64,000 nucleotides of DNA from Calliphora vicina. Its lineage: Eukaryota; Arthropoda; Insecta; Diptera; Calliphoridae. A program made the translations under genes and the position numbers. Under the pieces are notes generated by a model, which did no database searches, was not told where the DNA came from, and saw nothing but the letters and a program-made list of their open reading frames with translations. The stretch covers positions 57,140,395 to 57,204,394 of the forward strand of contig NC_088783.1 in NCBI RefSeq assembly GCF_958450345.1, written 5' to 3'. Shown piece after piece: positions 1 through 10,076 of the stretch. Within the stretch, counting starts at the first letter, position 1; each line of letters opens with the position of its first letter.

Positions 1-210
1 TATAACAATGTTTTACAGGGAAAATGATTCGCTAAGGCAACTCAGCTTGCCATTATCGGGTTGTTCCGGAACATATAGCCAATTGTCGTGGGAACGCCTG
101 GAATATGTTGTGTTATCCACTGGCGAATCGATCACAGATGGATGAGTTCTGCTTTTAAGGTATCAGAAACAAGTTCTCCAAAATCTGCTGAACAATGTTT
201 CACCGGGGAA
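1..210 (-). pseudogene. LINE ORF2 C-terminal remnant
   Basis: On the minus strand this stretch is a decayed copy of the C-terminal tail of the non-LTR retrotransposon that is better preserved at 10077-10577. The clearest shared block is around 108-150, where 'gttgtgttatccactgg' and 'atggatgag' match 10278-10323, followed by a shared 'aacaagttc' block. In the better copy the region encodes the post-RT tail, ending in a segment of the type 'RTVRMWNKLPVEVFP'. Here the frame is broken, so no protein is expected. The element runs off the left edge of the window. Confidence 0.6.
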
Positions 211-1901
211 AAAAGGTTCGTGAAGGCAACAGAAATGTTATTAAAACGAGCAGAGCAATTCCAATAATTGATTAAGACTTTGTCAGTTGAGGAAAATGAA
301 TTATCTCTGAAACAGGGAGAATTTCTTTAAAATTAACTCTGAAGCACAGCTCCATATTCCATCTCGAATATTCCACTTCTGGACTTTTAAAGACCGTATA
401 AATTGTAGTTATGAGATGTCTACATATTTCTCTTCACTTAATTTCGCAAGGCGTCAACTTTTATCGCCCACTGTTCTATAATTATGGAACTTTTTTATTT
501 TTTTTTTCAATGAAGTGTTATTTTATTTTTTACATTAAGAGCGAGGTTTTCGAAACCTTTTTACAAGTAAACCGTTGTTTTTTTCTTCTTCTTCGTTAGC
601 TTCTTTCTTCTACACTAATTTTGTGTAATTGTATATATTAAACTTTAGGGCGTGAGAGCTAGTGTTTTGCGAGAGGCAGAGGCAGGGGGAGAGAGTGAGG
701 GCAAATGAATAGGGAGAGCAATACAAAAGAGAGATTTGCAAAAACCCCCCATTTAAAAAAAAAATATAAAACACAGAAAAAAGAGAAAAAAATTGTACGT
801 TTTATACAAGTTTAATAATGCGTATAAAACAAGTATTAAGGCAAAACCAGAGAGCTTTACACAAAACGTTGAGATAATTTTTTATATAAATTTTGGTTGA
901 AAATACAACACACAAAAGACAAACTTAAATATACATACATACATATGTACAGATAGATAGATGTATTTATGTATAAATGTATATAAATGGATGAATATTG
1001 TATAGATGGATGACTGTTGTTTGGCTGACAAACAGACAGACAGACATACTACTGACTTGTTGTTGGTTGTTGTAGTGTTGGTTTGGTTTGATTTTGTTTT
1101 TTTTTTTTTCTTGCTGCTGCTTTTCTGTTGCTGTTGTTTGCTTGAACTGAAAACTAAACTGAACTGAAAAAATTTCAAGAAAAAAAAAATAAAAAATGAA
1201 TGGTTCGTTGGTTGATGGCTGTGTGTGGATGACGACGACTACGATGTTGTATGTAAATATTGGTGATGTTGGCACTTTAAACTTTTTTTCTTTCTTTAAT
1301 TTATTTAATTTTTTTCACTTCTTTGTGCCACTAAACACAAAAAATAACTAGTAAAATAATAAATTTTTAAGGTATTTTTTATTTCTCTGTATCATACGTT
1401 GTTTTGTAAGAAGTTAATTTAATTGTTTCAAACAATTAAATTTCTTTTTTTGTTTTCAAACTTTTTTTTAAAATTTTTATTTAAAAAAATAAAAGATTTT
1501 GTTGGTATTTAGCACACTCACTCACACACACCTTTTTTTCATTAGACGTTGTTACGTTTTTCCACAAAAGATTTTCTTTGATTATAACACAGAAATTATT
1601 TTTATTTTTCTTCAGTAATTTATATGTATTTTTATATTTATATCCAAAGGTCTATTTTTTTTTTGCTTATGTATTTAATTATTTTATGAATTTTTGTTTT
1701 TTGCTATTCTCACGTGATGCAAACTGTGCAGCGTCAAAAACGCAACTGAATATGAAAAACCAAGCATTGAAAAAATATTACAATGACACCATACGAGTGT
1801 AGTACATAACAAAAGCAATAATAACAACAACAACAACACCACCACGAATACAGCTAAGAAAAAAACTCGCGCTCTCTTTTTATTAATGAGTGAGTAAATG
1901 A
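211..1901. other. gene-free low-complexity stretch
   Basis: No gene is recognised. The stretch holds poly-A/T runs, a (TACA)n/(GATA)n-like microsatellite near 930-1000, and TTG/CTG-rich DNA at 1060-1145 that reads as Q/N-rich peptide on the minus strand only because of simple-sequence composition. A (CAA)n run lies near 1820-1840. The composition resembles intron or intergenic DNA of calyptrate flies. Confidence 0.6.
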
Positions 1902-1909
1902 CTGGCTGG
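1902..1909 (+). repeat. hAT target-site duplication, left
   Basis: CTGGCTGG directly precedes the left inverted repeat and is repeated exactly at 3806-3813 after the right one. The flanking DNA (TGGCTGGTTGGTTGG) is itself CTGG/TTGG rich, so a chance match is somewhat more likely than in random DNA. Confidence 0.8.
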
Positions 1910-2040
1910 CAAGGTTGCCAACTCTTCAGCTCAGAAAATGGCTAGATTTAGAATTTAAAATGGCTAGAAATGGCTAAAACCCAAAATAACTGAATACAAA
2001 TTCATAAATATTGCCTTTTTATTTAGTGAGATCGACATTA

Positions 2041-2474
2041 TCTATATAAATAAAAATCATGGTCATAGTCCAACATAGGTTTTTACGGAATGAAAAATTG
2101 ACCAAGCCCACTTTTTTTGATTTATATTTGGCCAATATTTTGCTTAAATGTTCGTATCCAATTTAAGTTTTTCGATTTATCTAAAATCGGAAAACGGCTA
2201 TTTGGCTAATTTGTTTTTAAATGTTCGTAGTAAAATTCGTAAGAAAAATTTACCACGCCCACTTTTTTTCGATATATCTAAAATCGCTGAACGCCTGGAC
2301 CGATTTGGCTATTTTTTATTAAAATGGTTGATCGACCGCCATCTACAACATTGACCAGATTTTTTGATATGTGATGGAATGATAAATTTTCTCGATCTGT
2401 ATAAAAAATGTGTACATTGGTTTTCATGTATGCTGTTGTTGCTTGGACAGGACAACGTCTGTCGGGTCAGCTAG
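2041..2474 (+). mobile_element. non-autonomous Helitron
   Basis: Helitrons insert between A and T, begin with TC and end with CTRR after a short hairpin. Here the left junction reads A|TCTATATAAATAAAA and the right junction GGGTCAGCTAG|T. A hairpin with stem GACAG (2446-2450) and CTGTC (2459-2463) lies just before the terminal CTAG. The interior contains two diverged copies of a segment with 'CCCACTTTTTTT' and 'TCTAAAATCG' (around 2108-2210 and 2255-2320). No Rep/helicase coding remains. It is inserted in the hAT element six bases left of the mariner. Confidence 0.75.
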
Positions 2475-2480
2475 TTAGTA

Positions 2481-3390
2481 TACAAGGTGGCGCAAAAGTA
2501 AACTTCCGATGTTTTTTGATTCTTCTTGTGGATTATTTTTATTTGGTCTTTTAATTTTTTTTACATCAAGTCGAGAATATGATGTCATGTAAATGGCCGC
2601 CGCCACAGTTGATTGTCATTTGAGCCCTTTTTATGGCATTTTCCATCACTTTGGCCAAAACTTCCGGCGTAAGGTCCTCACATTCTTGACGGATATTGTC
2701 TTTAAGAACTGCAAGAGTCTGAGGCTTGTTGAAATAAGCCCGCGACTTCAAAAAGTCCCACAAAAAGAAGTCTGGAGCGGTCAAATCAGGCGATCTTGCT
2801 GGTCAGTGCAAATCGCCAAAACGGGAGATTAGGCGCCCGGGAAATACATCATTCAGCATATCGGTTGTGGCACGTGCAGTGTGTGCCGTTGCACCGTCCT
2901 GTTGAACCACATGTTTTCCAATCCCAATTCATCAAGTAGCGGCAAAAAGAACTCGTTTATCATTGCTCTGTAGCGTTCACCATTCACAGTAACCGTTTGG
3001 CCCGCAACGTATTCGAAGAAAAAAGGTCCGATGACTCCTCCAGCGAAAACAGTACATTATACAGTGACTTTGAGCGGGTGTAATGGCTCTTCGTGGGTTA
3101 CACGCGGATTTTCAGTGCCCCAGAAGCGTAAATTTTGCTTATTTTCGTACCCGCTAAGATGGAAATGGGCCTCATCACTCATGATTATTTTTGATGAAGT
3201 CACCGACCGATTGGTCAAATAAATAGTCAGCAATATTCCGCGTTCTGGAGCAGTGTAGCGTAACATTGTTTATTAACGTGAATTTCGCATGTGTTTACTA
3301 CACAAATGTCAAAACAGAACTGACATTAGGGGCCAATCGCAAAATTTATAGCATTTTCTGATAGGAGGATTACTTTTGCGCCACCTTGTA
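2481..3390 (-). mobile_element. mariner element, DD41D rosa-like, internally deleted
   Basis: The ends are perfect 21-bp inverted repeats beginning TACAAGGTGGCGCAAAAGTA (2481-2501, mirrored at 3370-3390), flanked by TA on both sides (2479-2480 and 3391-3392), the Tc1/mariner target. Transposase runs right to left. The element is 910 bp, against about 1.3 kb for a full mariner. The missing part is the 5' half of the gene, so the DNA-binding helix-turn-helix domain is absent while the catalytic half remains. Terminal repeats are undamaged, so it may have been mobilised in trans by an intact relative. Confidence 0.9.
2566..3266 (-). pseudogene. mariner transposase catalytic domain, broken
   Basis: The frame pieces at 3266-3057 and 2784-2566 plus the DNA between them give most of a mariner catalytic core. 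The first Asp is in the block MSDEAHFHLSGY, the second in QQDGATAHTAR (codon 2896-2898) and the third in SPDLTAPDFFLW (codon 2770-2772). Counting codons gives 41 residues between the second and third Asp, so it is DD41D, the spacing of the rosa family known from tephritid flies. The C-terminus ends in GGGHLHDIIF. A frameshift follows the first block, and an in-frame TGA (2803-2805) replaces the Trp expected in the block 'HWPARSPD'. The N-terminal DNA-binding domain is missing, so the protein cannot be functional. Confidence 0.88.
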
Positions 3391-3805
3391 TAAAATATTA
3401 CATTTCTTAGCAGATTAAAAAATTGTAATATCAATAAAAATTGGTTCCTTTTTGATAAATTAAACGAATTTCTGGGCACTTATAAACCAAATCGGATCCC
3501 TTAAATAAATGTAAAATAGATTTTTGAATATGATTGATGTGTTTGCTTTGGAAACAATTTCGCAGCCTGTTCTCATCAAATCCTCTACATAAGATTTTTT
3601 TTAAAAAAAGACTGTTTCTTTGTCATTTGATGAAAAATAATGTCTTATTTTTAAAAAAAATTCACGAAAAGTTTAAAATAAAAAAGGCTAGGACAAAATA
3701 AAATGGCTAGATCTTCCGGCTAGATTAAATCTAGCCATTTTTTTATGGCTAAATGTAAATAAAATCGCTAGATCTAGCCGGAAAATGGCTAAATTGGCAA
3801 CCTTG

Positions 3806-3813
3806 CTGGCTGG
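3806..3813 (+). repeat. hAT target-site duplication, right
   Basis: Exact copy of the 8 bp at 1902-1909, directly following the right inverted repeat of the composite hAT element. Confidence 0.8.
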
Positions 3814-4659
3814 TTGGTTGGCTTTGCTCTCACTGTGGTTGATTTTGTAACTGTGTGTTTGTTGTTGATTAATTTTGTTATTGTATTATCAAAATACATA
3901 ATTTTTTCATACTCATACTCAGCTTATTCAATTATTTATTCTTTTTTTTATATAAACTTTATTCTTTTGTATTAATCATCATTATCATGTTCCACATCTT
4001 CATTATCATCTTTAAAATCGTCATTGTCGTCATTATTATATGTACTAGTACCTACTTTTACAACCCTGGTTATGATTGTCTTTGCTTTTTGGTTGCTTTT
4101 TTTAATACAATATTTTCTTGTTGCCTTTGTTCACTTCTAAAAAAATTATAAAAAAAAAATCAGTCATCCAGTCCAGTCGTTGGCACATGACTCTCCCTCA
4201 AACACATGCAAATAAACCCGCACATTTTTTTTAATCAAAAACTTTTATACACTCTCTCTCTCGATTTCTCTCTTTGTTGTTATAAAAATAATAAATAATT
4301 GTTAAACTGTTGTTGCTTTTGTTATTGTGTTATTGTATTATCGGGAATTGCACGTTGGGGCGTTTTGTTATAAATTCTCTTTATCGCTTTGTCGCCTCTC
4401 TTTCTCTTATTATTATGGGGGATTTTCTCTCTCTATTGAATATCTTCTTTTGTTATTTTTGTTTTATTATCACTTGTTTTTCATATGTACTTGTTTGCAT
4501 TGTATGCTTTTTACACTTCGAAGTCTAGTCTTTAGGGATACCAACCAAGTTTCCTTTTTATTTGATTTTGGGGAAATCCCCACAAAATGTTTATTGATGC
4601 TTTGCCTTATATGAAATAAATAAAGGATGGATCTTTAATTTTGTCATAACATTAGTTAA
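3814..4659. other. gene-free stretch
   Basis: No gene or transposon is recognised. AT-rich DNA with a CT-repeat microsatellite at about 4251-4272 and TTG/TTA-rich runs. The open frames at 4310-4614 are hydrophobic translations of T-rich DNA and overlap in two frames, which argues against coding. Confidence 0.55.
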
Positions 4660-5340
4660 AGCTTGCACTAGGCAAAGTTGATTCGGCAGTCGCCTGAATC
4701 AAAGCTGACTTGGGTCCAACAGTAGGTCCCATTATTATACCATACGTCCATGTTCAAGGCTCGGTATCCATTTCCGTAACCAACCTTATTATTCTTATTA
4801 AAGAGTGGATCATTTCGAAATCCCAAACAGATCTTATCAGAGTATTCGGTGGTTGAAAAGTTTCTAAGTCTGGGCAATGGGATAGAAGATGTTCCGTTGT
4901 ATCCTTCTGTTCCTAATTGTTGCAGATGTTGCTCTCTCATTACATTACTCTCTATTATCGCATATTTTTACAATGCGATCCAATTACATCCGTTCCGAAA
5001 TAAATAAAAGGTAGTTTCTTTACTCTATCGCTATCTGCAATTATTATACCATAAGCTTAAATTACACCATACGTCCACGTTCAAGGTTCGGTATTCATTT
5101 CGTTAACCAACATTATTATTCTTATTAAAGAGTGGATCATTCCGAAATCACCAGTGGTGAGACAGATATTATCAGAGTGTTTGGTGATTGATGAGTTTCT
5201 ATGTTAAGTCGCCAAAAGTCTGGTCAGTGGAACAGAAGATGTTCCGTTGTCTCCTTCTGCTCCTAATTGTAACATATTTTATTTGCATTAGATGATATGG
5301 GCTTCATTACATTACTCTCTCTTATCGCATATGTTTTCAA
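4660..5340 (-). repeat. tandemly duplicated LINE-like block
   Basis: A segment of about 300 bp occurs twice in direct orientation. Copy 1 starts near 4738 (accatacgtccatgttcaag) and copy 2 near 5067 (accatacgtccacgttcaag). They also share 'attattcttattaaagagtg', 'gaagatgttccgttgt' and 'cattacattactctct'. Copy 1 retains a 90-codon minus-strand open frame (4668-4940) that I do not recognise. Immediately downstream on the plus strand is a fragment that resembles the RNase H end of a LINE, so on the minus strand this block would follow RNase H. That suggests it is the 3' part of the same retroelement, but this is an inference from position. Confidence 0.5.
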
Positions 5341-5480
5341 TCCGATCGAGCGGGATTGTAGCCTTCGAAAACCAGACAATTACATACCTTCAATGTTCCC
5401 ATATGCAGGTGACCGATGAATGTCTTACTATTTCCTCAAGAGACTTCCGTCAGTCGTAGACAATTTCGATGTGATATACA
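5341..5480 (-). pseudogene. LINE RNase H fragment
   Basis: The stretch around 5407-5475 is similar in order and wording to 22945-23030 (shared 'accgatgaatg', 'tcgatgtgat'), which on the minus strand encodes the end of a LINE RNase H domain. Here only short open pieces remain on the minus strand, for example a block equivalent to the 'GH' turn region. It is too short and diverged to assign a clade. Confidence 0.4.
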
Positions 5481-6869
5481 TACACTTCTCTACACAGAGA
5501 AAACAGTTTCGTAATAGCAACCGTATTTGTTGTCTATGATTTCAATGCAACTGTGTTGTTGGTATAATAAAGTTTGCGAAACCAATTTCCTTAACCGACC
5601 GTAAGTAAAGTATTCCTCTCCAAATCAAGTGATTTAGATTTGTTTTTTACCATTAGGATCCATTGTTACAATCTCCTCGACATTCGCGCATATCCTACAA
5701 AAATTTGGACTGCCATTGTTCCATCACTCCCATAATCATAATTTTTATTACTTTTTTATTTTTTTTTATAGGATTTTCGAGCCAGGTTGATGTATTAATT
5801 AAAAAAAATATTTGCGTTTTTTGGATAAAAAAAAAATAAAAATAATTATCTCCACACTTTACCGCGTTTTGTGGGTGAACTTCTTTGACAACCGCGAAAA
5901 AGTAATACAATTTTTTTAAATAACTTTCAATGGTGTATTCGACTTTGCCATTTTGATATTTGCAAGAAATGTAAAAAGTTATAGTCCTAATGTAGAGTCT
6001 CTTACTTTCCCACTATCTTGGAGTTGACATGGCTCTTCCAAATTTTCAGCTCCGCATAACTGTGGACTAAAGCAGCCACATCTATTCGTGTGCTATTTTC
6101 AATTCCAAGACTTTCACGACCACCAAGATCTAAGTTTGGAAAACACCGAATGCGTTGGGAAGTCTAAATGGCAACTGAATATCAATACCTGATATTAATT
6201 TTAGATCAGTCAGGGAATACTGTGACCCTGAAAATGATCTAACAGATCCTAGCGAGTCTTCCCTTTCAGGGAAAGCTGTTGATGGAACACCCAATTCCGT
6301 TCAGAATCTTCGTGCATTTGACTCGACACTCTAGCTGCTAATATAACTCAATAAGTAGTATGTATAGAATGATATCCAAAGTGTTCTGTGTGTTCTGCCA
6401 ATGTCACCTGGACTTTAATGAGTATCTTTCCCAGGACATAAAGAGTCCCAGTACAATTGAATCTTCGCTTCGAAACGACCCAAGTCTTGCTTGACACAAA
6501 GCCAGCTGTATCAACTAGAGAAGGACTTTCGACGACAGGAGAACTTTTACAACACCAACATGTTAACCGATGTGTAATTTGTCACAGCCCTCAATTCTTC
6601 ACCTTCAAATTCCATGATAGGCGTTAAGTTCTTTTTTGAGTCTTATCTGGGTGTTAAGTTTCAGCTTCAATCCTCAGATTTTCGTCATATCAAAGCTCTC
6701 TACCTTGTATCTCCTTCATTCCTAAATTTTGAGTCGTTGTCTCAGAACACGACCACTCTACGTTGGACTATGTCGTAAGCCATGTTCTATATAACCAACC
6801 ACTTCGTGGAGCGTACTCTCAGCTTGCCCAAATGAAGCAATTCCAGCAAATATCATTCAAAAGAAACAA
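5481..6869. other. unrecognised, probably old transposon DNA
   Basis: No gene is recognised. The region 5990-6870 has a more balanced base composition than its surroundings and short open pieces in several plus frames, like decayed transposon coding DNA, but I could not match a domain. 5750-5850 is poly-A/T rich. Confidence 0.4.
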
Positions 6870-7850
6870 TGCACCATTAGGGATGTTCCGAAGTTTTGCT
6901 TTACTTCTTTAATTTGAAAAAAAAGTGCGCCGCTGAAGCACACCGATTGCTCACCAATGCTTATGGTGAATGTGTTGAATTGGTTTCAATGTGCCAGAGA
7001 TGGTTTGTTCATTTCAAAAGTGGTGATTTTGACACGGAAGACAAAGATCGTTCAGGGTAGCTAAAAAAAAGTTTGAAGACCACGAATTGAAGGAATTACT
7101 CCATGAAGATTGAGTCAAACTTAGCAAGTGCTTGCAAAATCATTGGTAGCTACTCAAGCAGCAATTTAAAAATGTTTGTTTCATCCAAAAGGAGGAAAAT
7201 TGGGTACCATACGAATTGAAGCCGAGAGACCTAGTAAGACGATTTTGTATGTCCGAAACGCTGCTTGATCACTATAAATGAGAAATTGATCCATTACAAT
7301 AACCCGATGCGTAAGAGATGGTATGTGAAGCCCGGTCAACCAGCCGAATCGATACCAAAGCCAAATATCCATGGCGGTAATGTAATTCTCTATATTTGGT
7401 GGGAACAAAAGTGTGCCATCTATTATGAGCTTCTGAAATCTAACCAGTCTATCACAGGGAACCTGTACCGAAGGCAACTGACATGAAACCGTAATATTCC
7501 ATCATGACAACGGTAGGCCACATGTTGCAATACCTGTTTAAAACTATTTTGAATGAATTGGTTGGGAAGTTTTGCCTTACCCGCTTCATAGTCCAGACCT
7601 TGCCCCATTCTACTACTATTTGGATCAATCACTCGCAGAATGCTCTCTCTGGGATACGCTCTGGGATACGCTTCACTTTTGGAACAGAGGATCCGATATT
7701 GGCTTGATTCGTTGTTGGCCTTAAAAGATGGCACGGGATCCATGTGTTGCCAGAAAGGTGGAAAAAGGTCATAGCTAATAATGGCCAGTACTTTAAATAA
7801 ATTTATATTATACAAATTGGAAAAAAAACTCGCATTTTTAAGTCATACAC
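6870..7850 (+). pseudogene. mariner transposase, DD34D type, inactive
   Basis: Nearly the whole transposase can be followed on the plus strand through many stops and frameshifts. The N-terminal DNA-binding part includes 'KKSAAEAHRLL' and 'WFVHFKSGDFD' (about 6930-7030), then a linker with 'NWVPYELKPRD' (about 7200-7235), then an intact 73-codon stretch at 7265-7486 with 'VKPGQPAESIPKPNIHGG' and 'YELLKSNQSITGN'. The second Asp is kept in HDNGRPH (7506-7508) and 34 residues separate it from the third catalytic position. The first catalytic Asp is replaced by Asn (INEKLIHY, codon 7277-7279) and the third by Tyr (codon 7611-7613, in 'LAPFYYY'). The copy is long dead. Clear terminal repeats were not found. 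Confidence 0.85.
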
Positions 7851-8121
7851 CCAATAAAAGAAAATGCGACAAACTGATCAGTGTAAAATCCTTATTAATA
7901 ACTGCCTGAATGCTGCCATCGGAACCGACACAAATGACTTCTTTGGAATTTCTGTCTCTTTTCTGAGGATTGGACGAGCAATCACTAGGATTATTTGATT
8001 TTGGTGATGGCGAATAAAATTGTTTCGTTCTCAAGTCCCCTAATTTGGTCTGTTTCCAAATATAAATAGTTAGGGTTGGGTTAGAAGGAATATTTGAGCC
8101 TGCTGTTAAAATAACCAACAT
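7843..8121 (-). CDS. unrecognised open stretch, possible exon
   Basis: A 92-codon minus-strand frame whose composition is unlike simple-sequence translations. It is hydrophilic in the middle, with a Ser/Pro/Asn-rich run (SPSPKSNNPSDCSSNPQKRD) followed by 'EVICVGSDGSIQAVINK'. The first residues overlap a plausible splice acceptor on the minus strand (pyrimidine-rich 'tggttattttaacag' ending near 8103), so an exon could begin just after it. It directly follows the dead mariner, so it could also be the body of an unidentified transposon. I recognise no family and give no function. Confidence 0.22.
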   Translation of the reverse strand: MLVILTAGSNIPSNPTLTIYIWKQTKLGDLRTKQFYSPSPKSNNPSDCSSNPQKRDRNSKEVICVGSDGSIQAVINKDFTLISLSHFLLLGV

Positions 8122-9522
8122 TCAAATTAGGTAATCAATTGGCAGCCCTAATTATAGCAAAGTTGAATACTTGTTTTATTTTCATATACACACATTGTGT
8201 TTTTGTAAACAAAGAGGATACATGTTTTATTTATCATCATTATCATCAAGAAAAATATGTGAGTAGGATATATTTTTTCTTCAGTTTCTACTGGATTTCT
8301 GTATCTATGGAGCAACTTCCACACACAGTGTCGCACACATCTATTGGATGTACAAACTGGATTTGTTATTGTTTTTTTTTTCCTTAAACTTTATACATAT
8401 GTACGTGCCTTATGTTTTTTTCCTTATGCCCCTATTTTAGTGTTTATTTAACATAAACTGTTAAAAATAGAGAGATAAACACACTCCACTAATCGCTAAA
8501 ATTGCCGAAATAAATAAAACAAAAAGACAAAAACAAAAACAAGGTTTGTTTTGATAAAAATAAAGACACACACACACTCTCTTATGAAATACTACACTTG
8601 AAACAATAACAAAAAACATAAACAAGAAAAAAAGGATTAGATAAGAAAATAACACAAAAGGAAAAACAACAAATTAGATTTAAAGTCCAATTAGAAAACA
8701 AAAACAAATACAAACAAGAAATGTTTCTGTTTCAGTTCCAGTTTGTTGTGTTTATGTCTTCGTTTCTTATTTATTGTGCTCTCGTAATCCTGTTTGCTGC
8801 TGCTGCTGCTGTTTGAAAAATTCTTGCCCCGTCAAAAGTCGGTATTAATCAAAGTCGAAGAAGAAGCTGAAGCAGAGAACATCAAGAACAAGCTAAAATT
8901 ATTGTTGTGATTTTTCAAGTGGTCTTTTGTTATTGTTGCTGTAGTAGTTGTTGTGTTATTTTCTTCTTCTTCTATTTAATATTTTCAAAAGTTCTCAGGC
9001 GAGCAACTCTCAGGTATTTTGTACGTGACATGACATGTGTGTGTGTATATTTGTCAAGTACAAACCAAAATAGCAGCAATATTTTTACGGGGAGTTTTTT
9101 TGTCACTTTTTCTGCTTCTTCTTCATAAAGCAGCGTTAAGAAAAAAGGGCATAAATTAAAAAGGGTTGTTTTTTAAGTGAGTGTTTTTTGTGTTTGTGTG
9201 TGTCGTTCGGTCGGTTTTAAGGAAGTTTCTTGTCGGAAAAAAATCAAAATTTTTCAAGTGGGCGTCTGTTGTGGTCTATAGCGGAAATCTTTGAATAATT
9301 TGTAGTTGAATATTAAATGAAGAGTAGACGTATGTAAGTAACACAAGCAATCACAAACAATTTGTGTATACAAATGAAACAAAAGTACTTTTTCTTTGTC
9401 AATTACAAAAAAAAAATTGCAAATAAAGAGAGTTGAAAAATGTAACAAATACCTTTTTAAAAGCGTCATAATTAAAATTTTATTAACAAATTCTTAGCTG
9501 TAGGTTGTAATATGTAATAACA
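8122..9522. other. gene-free low-complexity stretch
   Basis: No gene is recognised. A/T-rich DNA with (CTG)5 near 8796-8812, a (TG)n run near 9035-9045 and 9195-9205, and a (TTC)n/(CTT)n run near 8962. Open frames here are hydrophobic translations of T-rich DNA. Confidence 0.55.
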
Positions 9523-10066
9523 AACAAGAGAGCAATATTCGGCTGTGCCAAATCTTAGATACCCTTCACCAAATTATACCTACTTCGAAATAATTTTTTT
9601 TTAAATATTTTTAGGTAAACAAAATTAAAATTTTTTTTTTCGAAATTTTTTTTTTATAAAAAGATTTTTTAATTATTTTTCTTTTCGAAATTGTTTTTTA
9701 AAAAAGTTTTTTCTAAATATTTTTTTTTTAATTTTTTGAAATTCTTTTTTTTTTATTTAAATTTTTTTTTTTTTGGAAAAATAATTTATGACAAAAAAAA
9801 ATTGTTGATAAAAAAAAATCGGATTAAAAATATTTTTCCCGATTTTTACCCATTGTAGGTCCAACTTATATATATCGTTGCAATATACTTTAAAATATCT
9901 ATCATTAGATATCCATATTGTCTATATTAATGACTTCGTAATCAAGATATAGATAAAAAATAGGCCAAAAATCGAGGTTTTCCCGGGTTTTTCTTTATAT
10001 CTCAGCCATTTGTGGGCCGATTTTAAATAGCAACCGAGCCGGAAGAATTTCCGACATATTTTTGTT
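9523..10066. mobile_element. INE-1-like dispersed repeat, copy 1 (truncated)
   Basis: Starts with the family signature 'AGCAATATTCGGCTGTGCC' then 'ATACCCTTCACCAAATTATAC', continues through poly-T/A DNA, then 'TATCTATCATTAGATATCCA' and 'TATCTCAGCCATTTGTGG', and stops after 'CCGGAAGAATTTCCGACATA', short of the 3' section seen in copy 2. The same order recurs at 14400-15051 and 46503-46925. The layout resembles the Drosophila INE-1/DINE-1 group (Helitron-derived, non-coding); this assignment is by resemblance only. It abuts a minus-strand LINE tail. Confidence 0.65.
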
Positions 10067-10076
10067 TTTGCTTGGA

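Larger units (their letters stand above)
1910..3805. mobile_element. non-autonomous hAT element, composite
   Basis: The element has 12-bp perfect terminal inverted repeats, CAAGGTTGCCAA at 1910-1921 and TTGGCAACCTTG at 3794-3805, and identical 8-bp direct repeats CTGGCTGG on both sides (1902-1909 and 3806-3813). An 8-bp target duplication is the hallmark of the hAT superfamily. Subterminal DNA is rich in short GGCTAGAT/ATCTAGCC motifs on both flanks (about 1938-1980 and 3690-3790), as expected of hAT transposase-binding regions. No hAT transposase is present. About 1.35 kb of its 1.9 kb is two later insertions, a Helitron and a mariner, so the original hAT was about 0.55 kb, i.e. MITE-sized. 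Confidence 0.85.

Noticed and set aside
882..1275. Overlapping minus-strand frames rich in Gln, Asn and Lys
   Set aside because: They come from TTG/CTG and poly-T runs read in two frames; no conserved domain and no splice context.
2593..3222. Plus-strand open frames inside the mariner
   Set aside because: Antisense shadows of the minus-strand transposase, which carries all conserved motifs.
5493..5530. 'ACACAGAGAAAACAG' text with a similar word near 43295 in the other orientation
   Set aside because: Looks like a MITE end, but no matching opposite end could be placed at either site.
7181..7815. Minus-strand frames of 98 and 130 codons in the second mariner
   Set aside because: Antisense to the plus-strand DD34D transposase remnant; no recognisable motifs of their own.
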